A DNA stretch of 64,000 nt from Sitta carolinensis (Eukaryota; Chordata; Aves; Passeriformes; Sittidae): the NCBI GenBank assembly GCA_032173965.1, contig CM063290.1, positions 6,833,501 through 6,897,500 of the forward strand. Direction: 5' to 3'. This document shows positions 13,401 to 26,410 of the stretch, piece by piece. The notes under the pieces were generated by a model that made no database searches, was not told the DNA's origin, and was given only the letters and a program-made list of their open reading frames with translations. A program made the position numbers and the translations under genes. Numbering within the stretch: position 1 is the stretch's first letter; each line of letters opens with the position of its first letter.

Positions 13401-15780
13401 ACTGTTTTATACTTCCCAAACTCCCTGTAATTGGATCTTGCAAAATGGCTAAATACTCTAATGGATCTGTTGCTTCATTAGCACACTCTGACATCCTGCA
13501 GCAGCACATCCATCCAGCTCCTCACTCCCTCTGGGGAAGGCTCCTGCCAGGGGCTGGCACAGACCTGAGCCACGCTCTGCAGGACAAGCAGACTTGTGAG
13601 TTTTGCTGAGCACTGGCTGCAAACCAGGAAGGCTGGGGTCAGGGTGCCAAATTTGGAGGGGGAACAGGTTGTTCTCCCTGCTAAGGGGACCAGTGATGGT
13701 TACAAGTGATTTCTGATGGGCTTGAATCACCATGAAGCTGGTGTGGGTGAGTACAAAGGGGTAAGACAAAGATCATACTCTGGCCAAGGGAGCTTCAGGC
13801 CAATTTGTAACTTGGAATGAGAATCTCTGGTGTTTGTCTGGGAGAGTCACAGCTTTATATTCCTAACCCTGCCTGCCTTTATACAGTAAGTTAAGAAGTG
13901 TAAAAAATATTGTTAGGAGTAGCTCAGGTTAGAAGATCTCCTAAGAGCACTGATAAACCTAGTTGGACATTTTTGTCCATGGCCTAATTAGTATGAAAAA
14001 GACGAGATGAGATTTTCAAAGTTTGTGAGACACCCAGTCCTGTGTTAATCTCAACTTTCATCTTATACTGCTTCTGTATTTATATGTGTTTTCTTTTAAT
14101 TAGATCAACTTTAATTTGGAACAGTTTAATATCTGAAAAACCTATTAATACCACAGAAACATTAAACAGAAGGTTGCGTTACAAAACTGGAAGTAAGTTC
14201 AAACCTAAAATGTGACCTCTGTCTTCAAGCCTGTCTTAGATCATAAATATGTAATCAAGGCCTAAAGGTTGTAACATTTATGCCAAATAGCCCCAAAACA
14301 CAGGATGAGCAGGAGACTTTCCTGAACTTGGAGACTGGAGGCACCATCTATGCCCACATGTAGGTTTTACTGTACACTATTTCTTAACCTTGAACACTCC
14401 ATTTTGAAAAAATTAGTATAGCTTTGTGTTTTACCTTTGAAAAGAACTGTGATTATACTGGCAGTAACACTGACATGGTTCTTGTGAATCCCATAGTTAC
14501 ATCAAGGACTGCAAAACACAGATCACTCAGATCAGATAACCTAAACAGTGGGAAATAAGCATTAAAAGCTCACTTACCATGACAGTTCTGGAACTGCACC
14601 AGGGATGGACTTGTCTCTGTGGGCTCTCCCACGAATCCTAAAGCATCACCTGCACCCGGGTGACGCCCAACGTTCTTGCCCTTGCATTTAAACAGAAAGT
14701 GCCTCAGCTGAGCTGAAGCTCTTTGCCTCCCCATCCGCTGGTGGTTTAAGCAGACATTTGATTTTTCTATTCTGTGTTTGCCTGTAACTATTCTTAGCAG
14801 CTAATAGCTGCCACCCTCGGGACCGTGATGTCAGCACACTCCGCGCTTACAGAGCTCTCCCAAGGCAAACCCAGAGCTCAGCACGGCGAGCTGGCTCCTC
14901 GGGCAGGGCTAAGGCACTGACACCACCACAGCCCAGCTCAAACACTCCAAACAGCAGGAAGTTCATCTCAGTTAAAGAAATCTCTTTCTCTCCTAAGTAA
15001 TCTGAGTCAAGATTTGAAAAATGGTGTTTGTTCTTTGAGGCTGCTGAGACTTTCTGCAGTACTAATAAAAGCACAGCCTTACTGGCCATCCTCTTGACAG
15101 TGTCACACGCAAAAGTTTTGTGCACTTCTGGAATAAATGCCAGTCCACTATCCACATCACAAAGAAAGCTACTGAACAGGCAACAAATGGCAGCTTTGTC
15201 AGTGATCTCAGCAGAGAGGCTACAGTGATCATGGACACTGAACCTTTCCACTCACCAGTATTTGCTCCCAGTGTATTTAATGATTCATCACCCTTGAAAT
15301 CTCCATTTTGGGTACATGAGGCATTTCTAATTTCCCTTCAAAAGCTGAAGCTCCATTCCCTTGCTCATCCTATAGCTCCTCTTTACACCTCTCACAGTTT
15401 AAGCTATATTTCTGAAAACAGATACACCCAACTGTAGAAATACTCTAGAGAGGTTAGCATTCCTTGTAAAATGGTATCAATATTTCCTTCAAATTGTTAT
15501 AAACCTCTCACCTTCCAAGACTGCATTATGTTTTCTACCCCAGTTATATCCCAATATTTTATCACATTCATCGTATCCATCACATTCAATACTGATATGT
15601 GCACTCAGGTTTGTTTCTGCCTCTGCTACTTCAGTTCACAAAGCCCCAGGTTACAGGTGAGGTTATTATTGAACCCAGAGTATCTGGTTTGTACAGTATG
15701 AGACTTATTTTTATGACATCACCAGCAAGCTGGTAAAAAAGTTAGCCTAATCCTTTTTGAACATTAACTCAGTCTTCCTC
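10436..15780. other. Intergenic DNA, no gene recognised
   Basis: Several open frames of 60-134 codons are present, but none shows family similarity or a splice-bounded exon structure. A modest rise in CpG and GC occurs at about 14.64-14.95 kb, too short and weak to call a promoter island. The rest is AT-rich. Confidence 0.55.
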
Positions 15781-15789
15781 AACATTGGC

Positions 15790-16110
15790 CATGCCACCCA
15801 ATGTGTCTTACCTTGGAATTCCAGCTTACCACACTGGTAAATATATCAAATAGACCAAGTCCAAGACTAACCCCAGAGGAACACCACTTACAACATTTCT
15901 CCTGCCTTGCCACTTTCTTTGAAATAGAACTTTAGCCAGGTCACAGTTCTTGCGTTCACCACCTTCACTTCCAAATTCAAGAACAACTTCCTATGGGGTA
16001 TCAGTTGCTGGCTAAGTGAAGGAAGCTCACCCTGGATTATATTCTCCCAGGTGCAAGAGCATACATTTGTCCTTGTTGAACTTCCTAAGGAAGGAACAGT
16101 GGTTTCAGCT
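15790..16110 (-). mobile_element. Old CR1 LINE fragment, antisense
   Basis: The + strand contains the phrase 'accccagaggaacaccact' and, further on, 'ccttgttgaactt'. Both are hallmarks of the complement of the CR1 reverse-transcriptase region in bird genomes; the sense strand of the second encodes the NxxRFNKAK-like segment. The match is patchy and diverged and the ends are uncertain. The GC-rich sequence from about 16,110 to 16,390 next to it may be a continuation or unrelated. Confidence 0.5.
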
Positions 16111-18344
16111 GTGGGGTGAGTGCCCACCACTGGGTGAGACCCAGAGCAGTCCCTGGGCTGGGGTCCCACAAGCAGTGCCCTGCTCTGCGAAGTGCCCCCT
16201 GGGTCCCTGTGCAGAGCATTCCCAGCCAGTTGTGCTCCCCGCTCAGCTGCAATCTCCCAGGGCTGCTCAGAACAGCTGCCAGCGCTCTCTGCTCTTCCTT
16301 GGATTCCCCTGGCTCCAGGATTCCCCCTCACACCTCGCCCAGTGCTCAGGCTCAGGAGGTGCCCCTGCCACAGCTGCCTCCACACGGAGTATTTACACTG
16401 TCAACCGGATTTTAAACACTGCACACACTTCCTGGTGACATTATCAGCTGAATTTGATCTCCTCTGTATAAAGGGCCACTTAATAGGAGGAGGAAGTTTT
16501 TTCTTACTGTTTTATTTAGGGATGGTAAGTGCTGATGAAAGATCTGGTGATGAATGTCAGCCAATGTCAGCTTTCTTGTATCATGAAACATATTATTGTC
16601 ATTGTTCCCCTGCTTTATTTGGTCTAAAAATAGCTTCCTATTACTATTATGTGACACCAGATCAGGCTTTTTTATGGACATATATACAGGAAAAAAGCAT
16701 GTGTTTATATTTTTAATTCCTGATTGTAGAACTAAGTAAAACATACAGTGAATATCAGGATCAAATCATAGCATCTGTCTGTTAGGATTTGTTGGTATAG
16801 AGCTGTCACCCACACGGCTCCTTGTCTGGTATTAAACTAGACAAGTGCAATAGAGAAACATGAGAAGTGTTAATAGTGCTGCAAGTCAGCTGCAAAGAAC
16901 TTCCAAAGCTAGGCCCTGGATGCAAAATTTTCAGCAATTAAATTGAAAACTGTATTTTTAACAATATTTTTTTTAAAAAAAATTAAGTTAAAAAAACCTG
17001 TTTTAATGAAAAGCCAAATTTTATATATCCTTTCCAAGTAAATACTGCTTTCTTATTCAGTCAGATATGGCACAAAAACTCTTGCTCTTGGTTTGGTTAT
17101 GAACCTTGCTCTGTTTTCAGAGATGTTACTGAACTAAACAATACAAGTTATGACTTTGCCAAGGGCTCTTATGAAAGTTAACCCTGATTAGAGAAATAAC
17201 CTCCCATGTTTAGGTAGGAACAAAGAGGAGAGTCTCTGATTTGGTTAGAAATGCAATTCACAGACCTAAGATCAACTCTGTCCTTCAGAGAAATGATTCA
17301 GCCTCCACACACGAGATCTGTGTGTCATACAAAGAGCAGGAAGAGAAGCCTGATGGGAAAAAGGAAGTTTCCCAGGGAAAGAACATTATCAGTTTGGGTA
17401 CAAAGTTGCCTTTGCAGTGTCCCTGCATGGGCTGTGTTTAACACCAACCCAGGGGCTTAGGGCAGGCACTTTACCCAAGTTTCCCACAAAATTACCGAAG
17501 GGTGTCCAGCTCCTCCAGAGGTGCATCAGATCAGAAGCCATACTTGTGGACTCTGAATTACTTTCTAAAATAGCATCCTCTGTATTTAATCTTCCAATAG
17601 TCCAGGAAAAATTGCCTTCCTCATTTAGGCACCTGCGTTAGGCACACAAGGTTAGTCAACAGGATTTGCTTTACACATCTTTCCCTGTGCCTCTGCACCC
17701 CACTTCTGTTACTATCACAAATTTGGCTGAAGCTAAAGTAGCAGATTTTATCAGAGCAGTAACTGGTTCAACCACACTCTTCCTGCTCTGATACTTCTGG
17801 TAGTTTGCATGCCTAAACAGCCTCTCAGTCTTTGATCCCCTCTCGAGAGCATGCGCTCTTAAATTTGACTATTTTTAGTTCCTCATCTGTGACCATCTCC
17901 TCCAAGATGAAAGAGCAGGGGATGACAATGCCTACGTATGTTTGTGGACTGCTTTCATCCTGATTTGTGGAAATCCTTATAAAAGAACAACACACTGTAT
18001 TTAATGACAGCATACAGCGACTGTTAGTCTCCTGTACTTCACCTGAGTATCAATTTATTTACTTGTAATTTGTCACACTTCAACAGATTTCCCATTTCTG
18101 AGAAGACAGCACACTGATTAATAAAAACTCCAGTCTACTGCTTGTCCTTCCTACTGTGATTTGTGGGCATAGAACACATTGATACATTTTCCTGTAACAA
18201 ATGACACAGAAGAGCAGTTTAAACTTTTTGAACAGATATAATAAAATTCTTATGAAAGATTCAGTACATTATGAATGTGATTGACCTTCATTATAAAACA
18301 CATTGCGATCTGTGGATGAAAACTAATAAATAAAAACTAATTAT
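16111..18344. other. Intergenic DNA, no gene recognised
   Basis: A GC-richer segment at 16.11-16.39 kb gives several overlapping open frames in different frames and on both strands, which points to composition rather than coding. From 16.4 to 18.34 kb the sequence is AT-rich with no supported feature. Confidence 0.5.
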
Positions 18345-18680
18345 TATCATTTAGGTTGGAAAAGACCTCCAAGATCATTGAGTCCAACCTTTAACTTACC
18401 ACTGCCAAGTCCACCACTAACCCATGTCCCCATCTACACATCTGTTAAGTACCTCTGGGGGTAGTGACTCATGCACTGCCCTGGGCACCTGTGCCAGGAT
18501 TTGACAACCCTGTCCATGAAGAAACCTTTCCTAATATCCAGTTTAAACCTCCCCTGGAGCAACTTGAGGCCATTTCCTCTTTTATTATCACTTATTATTT
18601 GGGAGAAGAGACCAACACCCACCTCACTACAACCTCCTTCCATATCACTGAGTACTTCAGTGCTGCTCTGTGACAAACCC
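18345..18680 (-). mobile_element. CR1 LINE 3' fragment, antisense
   Basis: The + strand carries the complement of the CR1 3' end, beginning near 'ttaggttggaaaagacctcc' at 18351. On the - strand the frame at 18434-18676 still reads the CR1 ORF2 C-terminal signature: RGNGLKL, then GRFKLDIRKGFF, then RVVKSWHR. It is 5'-truncated, as is usual for CR1. The remaining open frame shows only moderate decay. Confidence 0.9.
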
Positions 18681-21209
18681 GAGCTTTACTTGTAACTCAC
18701 CTCATCATCTGTGTGTTACCATATTTCTCCAAAGAAATTTGCTATTTAAGAGTCTGAATGCTTGAAAATAGAATTACTATTTGCTCTCACACCAGTTAAT
18801 TTCCTCGGTACTACAAACTGAATGAAAACAAATCAGATACAAATGGACAGTTTTATTGTGAAGCTGATTAGATTTTATAAAGCCATTCAGAATTTTTTCT
18901 CGAGTATACTATGTATTTCTGTAAGACCAAAAATACTGCCCTCAATTCTGTAAGATTTCAGCTTTTTCTTGACAACCCCCCTGCTCCTTTTGGATGGTTT
19001 TTAGTCTTTTTTTAAACTTCTTTAACAAGAAAACTGAATCCTGCCTCTTGACAGCATACCAACATACCTAAAACAAGAAAGTGTATGTGCTGAATGCTTC
19101 TTTTGCTACAAGCTTCAGATCAAGTCTTTGACGAAAAAACACATTCTCTTTTGAAAGCTGAAACACGTCAGCAAATACTGCTGCAATATATCTTCTTTAC
19201 TAAAAAGAAAAGCCTCTTTAAGAAAGGGCTGTGAATTCACATTCCCAATCCAAACTGTGTGTCACAGTCTGAATTTCCTGGTCTGATAGCACCACTAAAA
19301 AAGCCTCCCAGAGACTAAATTCAGCCTTAAATCAGGTTTGTGTGGCCAGCAGAGAATTAAGAAAACCCCACAGTTAGGGTCTAAAGGCTCTAACAGCTTC
19401 TGTGCTAACTCCCATACTGTCCCCACATAGAACCTAGCCAGGGAAAGGAGCATTCCTCAAACATAAATGTTTCAGAAGAAGATGAAAGAACTCCTATCCA
19501 AAGTAGGCAATTCAGAACTAGTCCAGCCTCAAAATGATATTTCCTTTTAGCCTCCATTGAACACTAATGATTGTAACTCTACTTTTCTGCCTTGTTTTAT
19601 GATGTTCTTTCTACATTACATCACACTACCTGGTGTATAAAAACAATGGAATGAAAGCCTCTAATTTTAGCTGTCATAAGTTAAAGAATAAATGGCAGCA
19701 GAAGATTTCACATATAATTGCAGGATTTTAGGTGACTACAGAAAAAGTTCTCTTTTCTGTACGTGCACAAATGCTCAACCCTTCAAGCAAGATTTCAGGA
19801 ACTGTACAGAGTTGTGTGTGCTCAGGAGTTAATGGTGAAGGTGTCACTATGCTCTGAAATAGAGCTAACTTTCCCATGTCACATTCAGCTTATTAATAAC
19901 CCCATTATTTCTGTCGCAATGGCACATGTCTCTCCACTCCTTGTTATTGTTATGCAACTGGAAGAGCTTTCAGAATCTCTTCTGGCTGAGCTTGAACAGG
20001 TAAACTATAAAATCCAGCTTGAATTGAGCTTTATGCTGAAATGCTACTGCAATTCACCCGATGAATGCTGAGTGACACAGAGTATGCAATTATGCAAGAA
20101 GAGTGTTTGCAACAAGCCATCTTGGAAGTACTTCCATTTGTGAGAGGATTTTTTCATATTCTGAATCTGAATACATTAAAAAGCCTGTAATCACTTAATA
20201 GAGTCAAATCTGCAATTCTTAATTCTGAATATCTTCTATAACGAAATGAGCTTCTCAATTCTTGTGATTAACTTGCAAACAAAGACAAATACAAGAAGCT
20301 GGCTCAGAAAAATCAATGCAGGAAATCACTGCCAGATTTCTCATAAATATTTCTGCCTTAGAAACCACTGGAATTTACACTCTTTTTATCACACATTGTA
20401 TAGGACTATATGCAATTACAGCACTTCCTACACAAAATAATACAGATCTGGGTAAGATCTTGCATAAATGGATATGAAAATTCTATGCAACCTCCTGGCA
20501 AAGTGCCAAAGTGGCCCTTATGCTTAGAAAACAGTGCACTGATCTCAACTGGTCTCTGTGTTTACACGTGTATGCCAATATTGCCACAAAGCTGCTTTGT
20601 TTAGATGTGCATTTTCATGACCTTGAAGCTCAGGATAATGTATTTCTTATTCTATTCAGCATCATCACACAAGGGTATCTACAATCATTATAAAAAATCT
20701 CCAGTCGGAGAAGTGGGGAAAAAAAAAAGGGACTTGGACTGCTCAGTTTCTAAATTAAGCTACATCTGAAGTTAAAAATAGACCTTCCGACTGAAGATGC
20801 TATGCTGCCTGAATTTAAATAGCCTGCTTCTTTCCCTGACAGATAACATTTATTGTGTTCTCTGCTGCTGTAAAAAAAACAAAAAGCCTTCTATAAGGAG
20901 GCTATTTTTATTTTTATGTCCAATTTCACTTCACCTACCTCCACAGAATTCAAGAAATTCAGTGTTCTACCTGGGAATTGTATCAATTTTGCCACAGATA
21001 CATTTCTCCAATTTTGCTAAAACAGACCTGAAACTATGCATGTTATATGTGTGTGACTTTCCCTAGTTCTTCCTGCAGATTTTTCTGGGAAGATCTGTCT
21101 TAAGGATATTGTCTGAAATGCAATCAGATTTCTACCACATGCTCTAAAACTGCTTGTGCCATCTTTTCATTTACTCACATACACACACATAATACACGTA
21201 TATGTGTGT

Positions 21210-21231
21210 TAAAATATATATATATATATAT
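21210..21231. repeat. (TA)n microsatellite
   Basis: An alternating TA run (AATATATATATATATATATA-like) follows an alternating purine-pyrimidine lead-in with ACACAC and GTATATGTGTG words. It is intergenic and has no inferred role. Confidence 0.85.
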
Positions 21232-23154
21232 AATTTCTAGATGTTTCGTTGCTGTTTCTGGATAAAAAGAAGTATGAAATTAATTGCACACAGCATATGT
21301 GAAATGATTTACTCACCACTTTTCCCCAAAGCACTGAATGAAAATGAGGAGAGGCTATATCCCTTTTCTCTCCAGACCTAACACAGAGCCAGCATAAGGA
21401 TTTCTATATTATCCATATTCCTACTGTGATCAGAGGCTGAGAGGTCATAATTAAGCTATACAGGGCCTGTTTGTGCTACTCACATAGTAACTCCAACATT
21501 GGCTTATAGCACATGTAGATTAGAAAGGTAAAAATTCTTTCACCCTAGCTCTTCTCACCAGTTTGAGTTAGTTCTTTTTGTCAGAACTTCTGGTGCTCCA
21601 ATCTGCATCGTTTTTAATTCCAGTCCCTGTATTCATACTCACCCCTGGGAAACTGTTAATTTTCCTCAATATTCATTCTAAATTTACTGTGCCTTAATTT
21701 CGTCATTTTATGAGATTAAAATTAATCAGATTCACTTTTACCTTTAAGGCAAGAAAACAAGAAAAGTGCACTTCTAATGCTCAAAGTGAAACTTGAATCT
21801 TGCTGTATTGAGACAATTCTGCTTTCCCCCTCTTTGTTAAATTGCAGATTTTATATGAGCATTCCCAAAGGAATAGCACAGAGAGACTGAGGAATAAGTA
21901 AATGAAAGATGAGAAGGATATAAATACTCCTTTTACCCCCGAGCAAGACTTTCACATTAGTCACTTCGTGGACTAAAAGCCTGAAAGATCCCCAAAAGCT
22001 TTATAAGCATCAATAATATTTGCAATTATGTAAGCCAGAGGCAATGATGTAAATTCTGCAGTCCCTAATTGACTAAAACACCCATCGAAGTCAATAGGAA
22101 CTGCAGTCAATTAAGCTGTAAATATTTCAGGTTCTGAGCATTTTACATAATGTTACTACATGGCATCCACGAGTACTTTCATCTGTCCAGGGCAATGTTT
22201 GCCCAGAAGCCTCTGTGAAAGCAGACAGGGCTGGAGCAGGCACACAAAGGCCAGGTGAGGAGTTCAGTCTGGCAGGTGCCTGTTCACTTACCCAGGTGAA
22301 AACACAAGCCTCTTTCACATGAAAGCCTCAAGCAGCAAGGGCAGATGTATGGATGGGGGCTGAATTTTGCTCAAATTTTAGGTAAAATGGAAAATAAAAT
22401 TAAATTCTGATGAAATCTGCTGTGCATGTGCAGAGCCCATTGGAGGAATGTCATTTCTCTGAACAAGTGAACCCAAGCTGCAGTCAGAGCTGTTAATTAC
22501 TTACCAGTAAATGGGCAGGTGTGTGGCAGAGTCCTGTCACGTACAGAACCGTTTATATTGTCCTTTGCTGTTACACCCTACCTCTGCTTTGTCCCCAGCT
22601 GTGAGAAATGAGAGCCACACATGCTGCTCATGAGGAAAGGCAGAGGAAGGAGGGTTTGTGTGCAGCCCTGGCACTGAGGATGGCTTAGGATCACTCCTGC
22701 TGCTGGAAGACAGGGCCATGGCTGCCAGAAACCGTTCATGTTGCGCTGTGTCAGGAGCTTCACACAAGCACACAATAATGCTTGCAATGAGTCTCCAGAA
22801 TCACATTCGTGAGGCCTGCAGAATGTTTCTCTTTCCCAATGTGAATTACTGAGTCATCCTGTTCATGTGAGACAGACTGAATTCTCTTCCCAAAGAGCTC
22901 CTTTGAATCACTATTACCACCAGATAACAGATGTTGCTCTCCAGGAAAGTTTTTCATACAAGCTCTTATAATCAAGGGGATTATTTCGACTTGACCTTGT
23001 AACTACAACAGAAAACCAGGATGAACTGGGGGTTCTGGAGGGCTGTGTGCTGCAGTACTTTGCATATCTAAGTAAGCAGGCCTTGAAAAACATGGCTACT
23101 CAAAACACTACACAAAGAATCACAGGAACACCCACAGTTTTATAAGGTAAATAC

Positions 23155-23260
23155 TACAAATCCCCAGCTTACATAGGGGAAGAAACAAGCCCTGAAGCTT
23201 TAATGGACCTGTCCAACATCACACAGCAACTACGTAACAATCAGCAATAAGTGATGCAAT
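23155..23260 (+). repeat. Possible MIR-family SINE relic
   Basis: The words 'ggggaagaaac', 'gacctgtcc', 'acatcacacagcaac' occur in the order and spacing of the MIR core ('gaggaaactgaggc...cttgcccaaggtcacacagctag'). It is strongly diverged. The call is from recalled consensus and needs a profile search. Confidence 0.4.
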
Positions 23261-25666
23261 GTTCCAAAGCATCTCTCTTTGAAACTTAGAGCCTACGGAT
23301 GTGCAATGAAACTCCAGTTAATACTTTGCAAATAGCACTAAAATTATAAATTGGAAGCTTTTAGTAAAGTGCTCTAAAATGCCCATCTTCTATCAACCAC
23401 TTCTGTTTTAAACCACAAGACATTTTCTCCCTAATTACTTGCTCAAAGTGAACCTTACCACACTCTTTAAAGAGACATTGGAAACGCTGCAATACTTTCC
23501 AAATTTCAACCTTTCCTAACTATGCATGTTGCTGGTGAGCAGCAATAACTTTCCTTCGGCATGCCTTTGTTGTGTTCCTGATTGCAGTTTTGGATGATAA
23601 AGCACATTTTCACTACTCTTTTTTTCAAAAATGCCAGTAACTGACAGTTTAAAACCAGACAATTACGTTGCAACTATTCTGTGCCTTCTGGGGCCACTTT
23701 AACTAAGTTCATACAATTAAATTAATACCTAATGCTCTGAATACACATGTACTATGATTTCACACCAGAATTTTGGAGTTACATCACCAGATCCCAGAAG
23801 TAACAGAGCTATGCTTACTCATAGCAGTGGACAGTCAGGCACAGGTAATGAAATAACAGCATGGATTCCAAACAGTGATTACAAAATACAAAACCATAAG
23901 GCTTTGGTTTGATAAAAATTAATTAGTAAATTTTTCATCTGATGGTCTCATTAATCACCCCAGTCACAAATTAAAACTCACAGTATTCCTGTATGACATA
24001 GATCCAGAGAGATACTGTTCATTAAAAAAACCTACTAACCAACCAACCAAAAAAACTAATCTATGCCAGATCATGGATAGATGACATCTACCAGATGAAA
24101 TAATCCATCAGGTCAGGAGAACTGACCTCCAGCAGCAAAGGCCACAGTTCAGGCTGAGCTGTCCAGTGCAGAGATGGCATTAATCCTGTTATCATTAGTG
24201 ATTTGCTTAAATATATAGTCATACACTATGTTTAGAAACTATTGTTCACTCCATTTTTGCTCACCTTCATTTATCTTTTCCCTTCTGTTTCTCAAGGGAT
24301 GAGGAGTTCAGGCTACTGAATGTTTTTAAACATACTTGAACTTATCCAGCCTGTCTCAGTCCCTCCTGGAGAGACTTCTCCTTTTGGCTTCTCTTTTGTC
24401 ATCCTGACATGTCCCCCCTTTCATGAGCATCTCCTTGTTTTTCAGCCCGTGCCATACTTTCCCATCCAGGTCTGAAGCCTGACTTTTTGTCAGTAGATCA
24501 GTTTGGGCTGATAATTATTCCTCTCTTCAGGGCCACAGATAGCTTGCCCTAATTATTGGCAGTTACACTGTGAACAATTCACAGTGCAGGCTCATTCCCT
24601 TTTCCTCCTTGCAGCTTCCCTCCCTCTGTCCCACTGTCTGGAATTAAATGCTATTCTCTGTACAACAGAGATAAAGAGAATTTTCAAGTTGGAAAGAGAG
24701 ATGGTGAAGCACATAGACAGGGAAAAGGTGGACAGAAAGATAAAGACTGAGGCTTTTTACCCACTATCTTCTCCAGGAAGGTTTACCTCTGAATCTCTCA
24801 TTTGAAAACCTACTTTCCTAATTACCTGCCTTATCTAAATGTCATCATGTTATTTCTCTGTCAAAAGACACCACCTAGAATAATACAAAACTATCATTTT
24901 GAGGTTCTGCTTCCCAGATTACTATAAATAGTGGAATCATATGGAATGCTGATAAACATTAGGTAACAATAAATTTTCTTTGTGCTTACTGATTTTTTCC
25001 TCTACGGTGAAAGCATTTAATATTACTCCTATCCTAAGCTGCTTAAAAGTGATACCCAGCACACAGATGTCAAAAAACAGCAATGATTTTTAGAAAGGGG
25101 AAACTTTCTGAACAAACATATCTTGTCAACAGCCTGATGAAAAGATCATTTTCATCTCAGACTTTTAAAACTGTCACTCTGAATTCTCTTCTCTCTCACA
25201 TATACACATCCAGACTCAGCGCTGCACTTCAGTTGTTTTGCTAATGCAAAGCTATCATAAACACATCTGAACACATGGCAACATCTAAAATTTAGCAACT
25301 GGAATTTACCACACAAAATTAAGTGCCCCAATATATTTTTCTACTGAGGAAAAATGCGAGCCAAAATTACACTCTGTATTTATTTGCAGTTAGCAGAAAA
25401 TAGAGTAAAATAAATATATGCTTTATTCTGGTTTATATATACCATCAGGACAGGTGAGATTGCCAGGATGTGAAGCATGTGTGTAGGTGAACATATATTA
25501 AGCAGCAAACAGTAACTCTGATGAGACAGTTACTAATTTGAACTTTGATATATTGGCAATTCTACAGAAAAACAATACAACCACCTTATCAATTGCTCCT
25601 TCCCCAGAAATCCATAACACAAACAAGGAACTGTGCCAGAGTAATTCTAATGGGAGGTCATTTAAA

Positions 25667-25684
25667 ACAACAACAACAACAAAA
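25667..25684. repeat. Short (CAA)n microsatellite
   Basis: A run of CAA trinucleotides in AT-rich intergenic DNA, one of two similar tracts about 720 bp apart (the other is at 26387). Confidence 0.8.
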
Positions 25685-26386
25685 ATAAACAAATGACACC
25701 ATCCCAAACCAACCACTTCGGTCACATCTGTCATAACCCAGTAAATACTTCATAGAAACTTCTGAGGTCATTGGGAACAGCTGATTATAATTTTTTTGCC
25801 TCCTTTCTCAAGTATTATTTAGGTGCCCTCTCACGCAAAAGATCTGGGCCCATTCTGTGAGGCAATGACCACCACCAGCTTACACTACTGATCCCAGTGC
25901 CAGAAAAAGGGTCTGCAGCCTGAAGGCTCTATTTTCTCATTGTCCATAGGTGAGCAAAGAGTCACCTGTTAGCCTGCAAGTGGCTATTCAACAGACAATG
26001 TCTAAAAACAACAGGAGTTCAACATCTTCAGCATCCTACTGGACAGGACTCCTTTATGGATTTTCAGTTCCCAGCTGATGGGGCCTAACACATACATAGA
26101 GCACAATGAAAAGTATTCACCACTTCCCATTTGCCTGAGAGGCGACCATGCTTCATGCCCTGAAATCTCCATTACAACCCTCTGTGGGTTTCTTATGTTT
26201 AATTAATTCTTCTGAAAAATATTTTGGGGATGAGTGGATGTACATGGTGATTGCAGCACTGAGAGGTTGTGGCGTTCATAATTACAAAGAGAATAAAATC
26301 CTGCCCTCCTGTATATGCAGCACTACTAAGATTCCATTGTTCACATTAAGCAAAACCTCTCTAATTTCAAGGTCAGCTACATGTAT

Positions 26387-26410
26387 AACAACAACAACAA
26401 CAACAACAAA
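26387..26410. repeat. (CAA)n microsatellite
   Basis: About eight tandem CAA/ACA units, ending in AAATAAAG. It is intergenic. Confidence 0.9.

Noticed and set aside
16016..16716. Overlapping frames of 140, 99 and 174 codons, plus a 165-codon frame on the other strand
   Set aside because: They are simultaneously open on both strands in a GC-richer patch beside an old CR1 fragment, with no recognised domain.
18434..18676. 80-codon - strand frame as a possible host gene
   Set aside because: It is the degraded C-terminus of CR1 ORF2, not a host protein.
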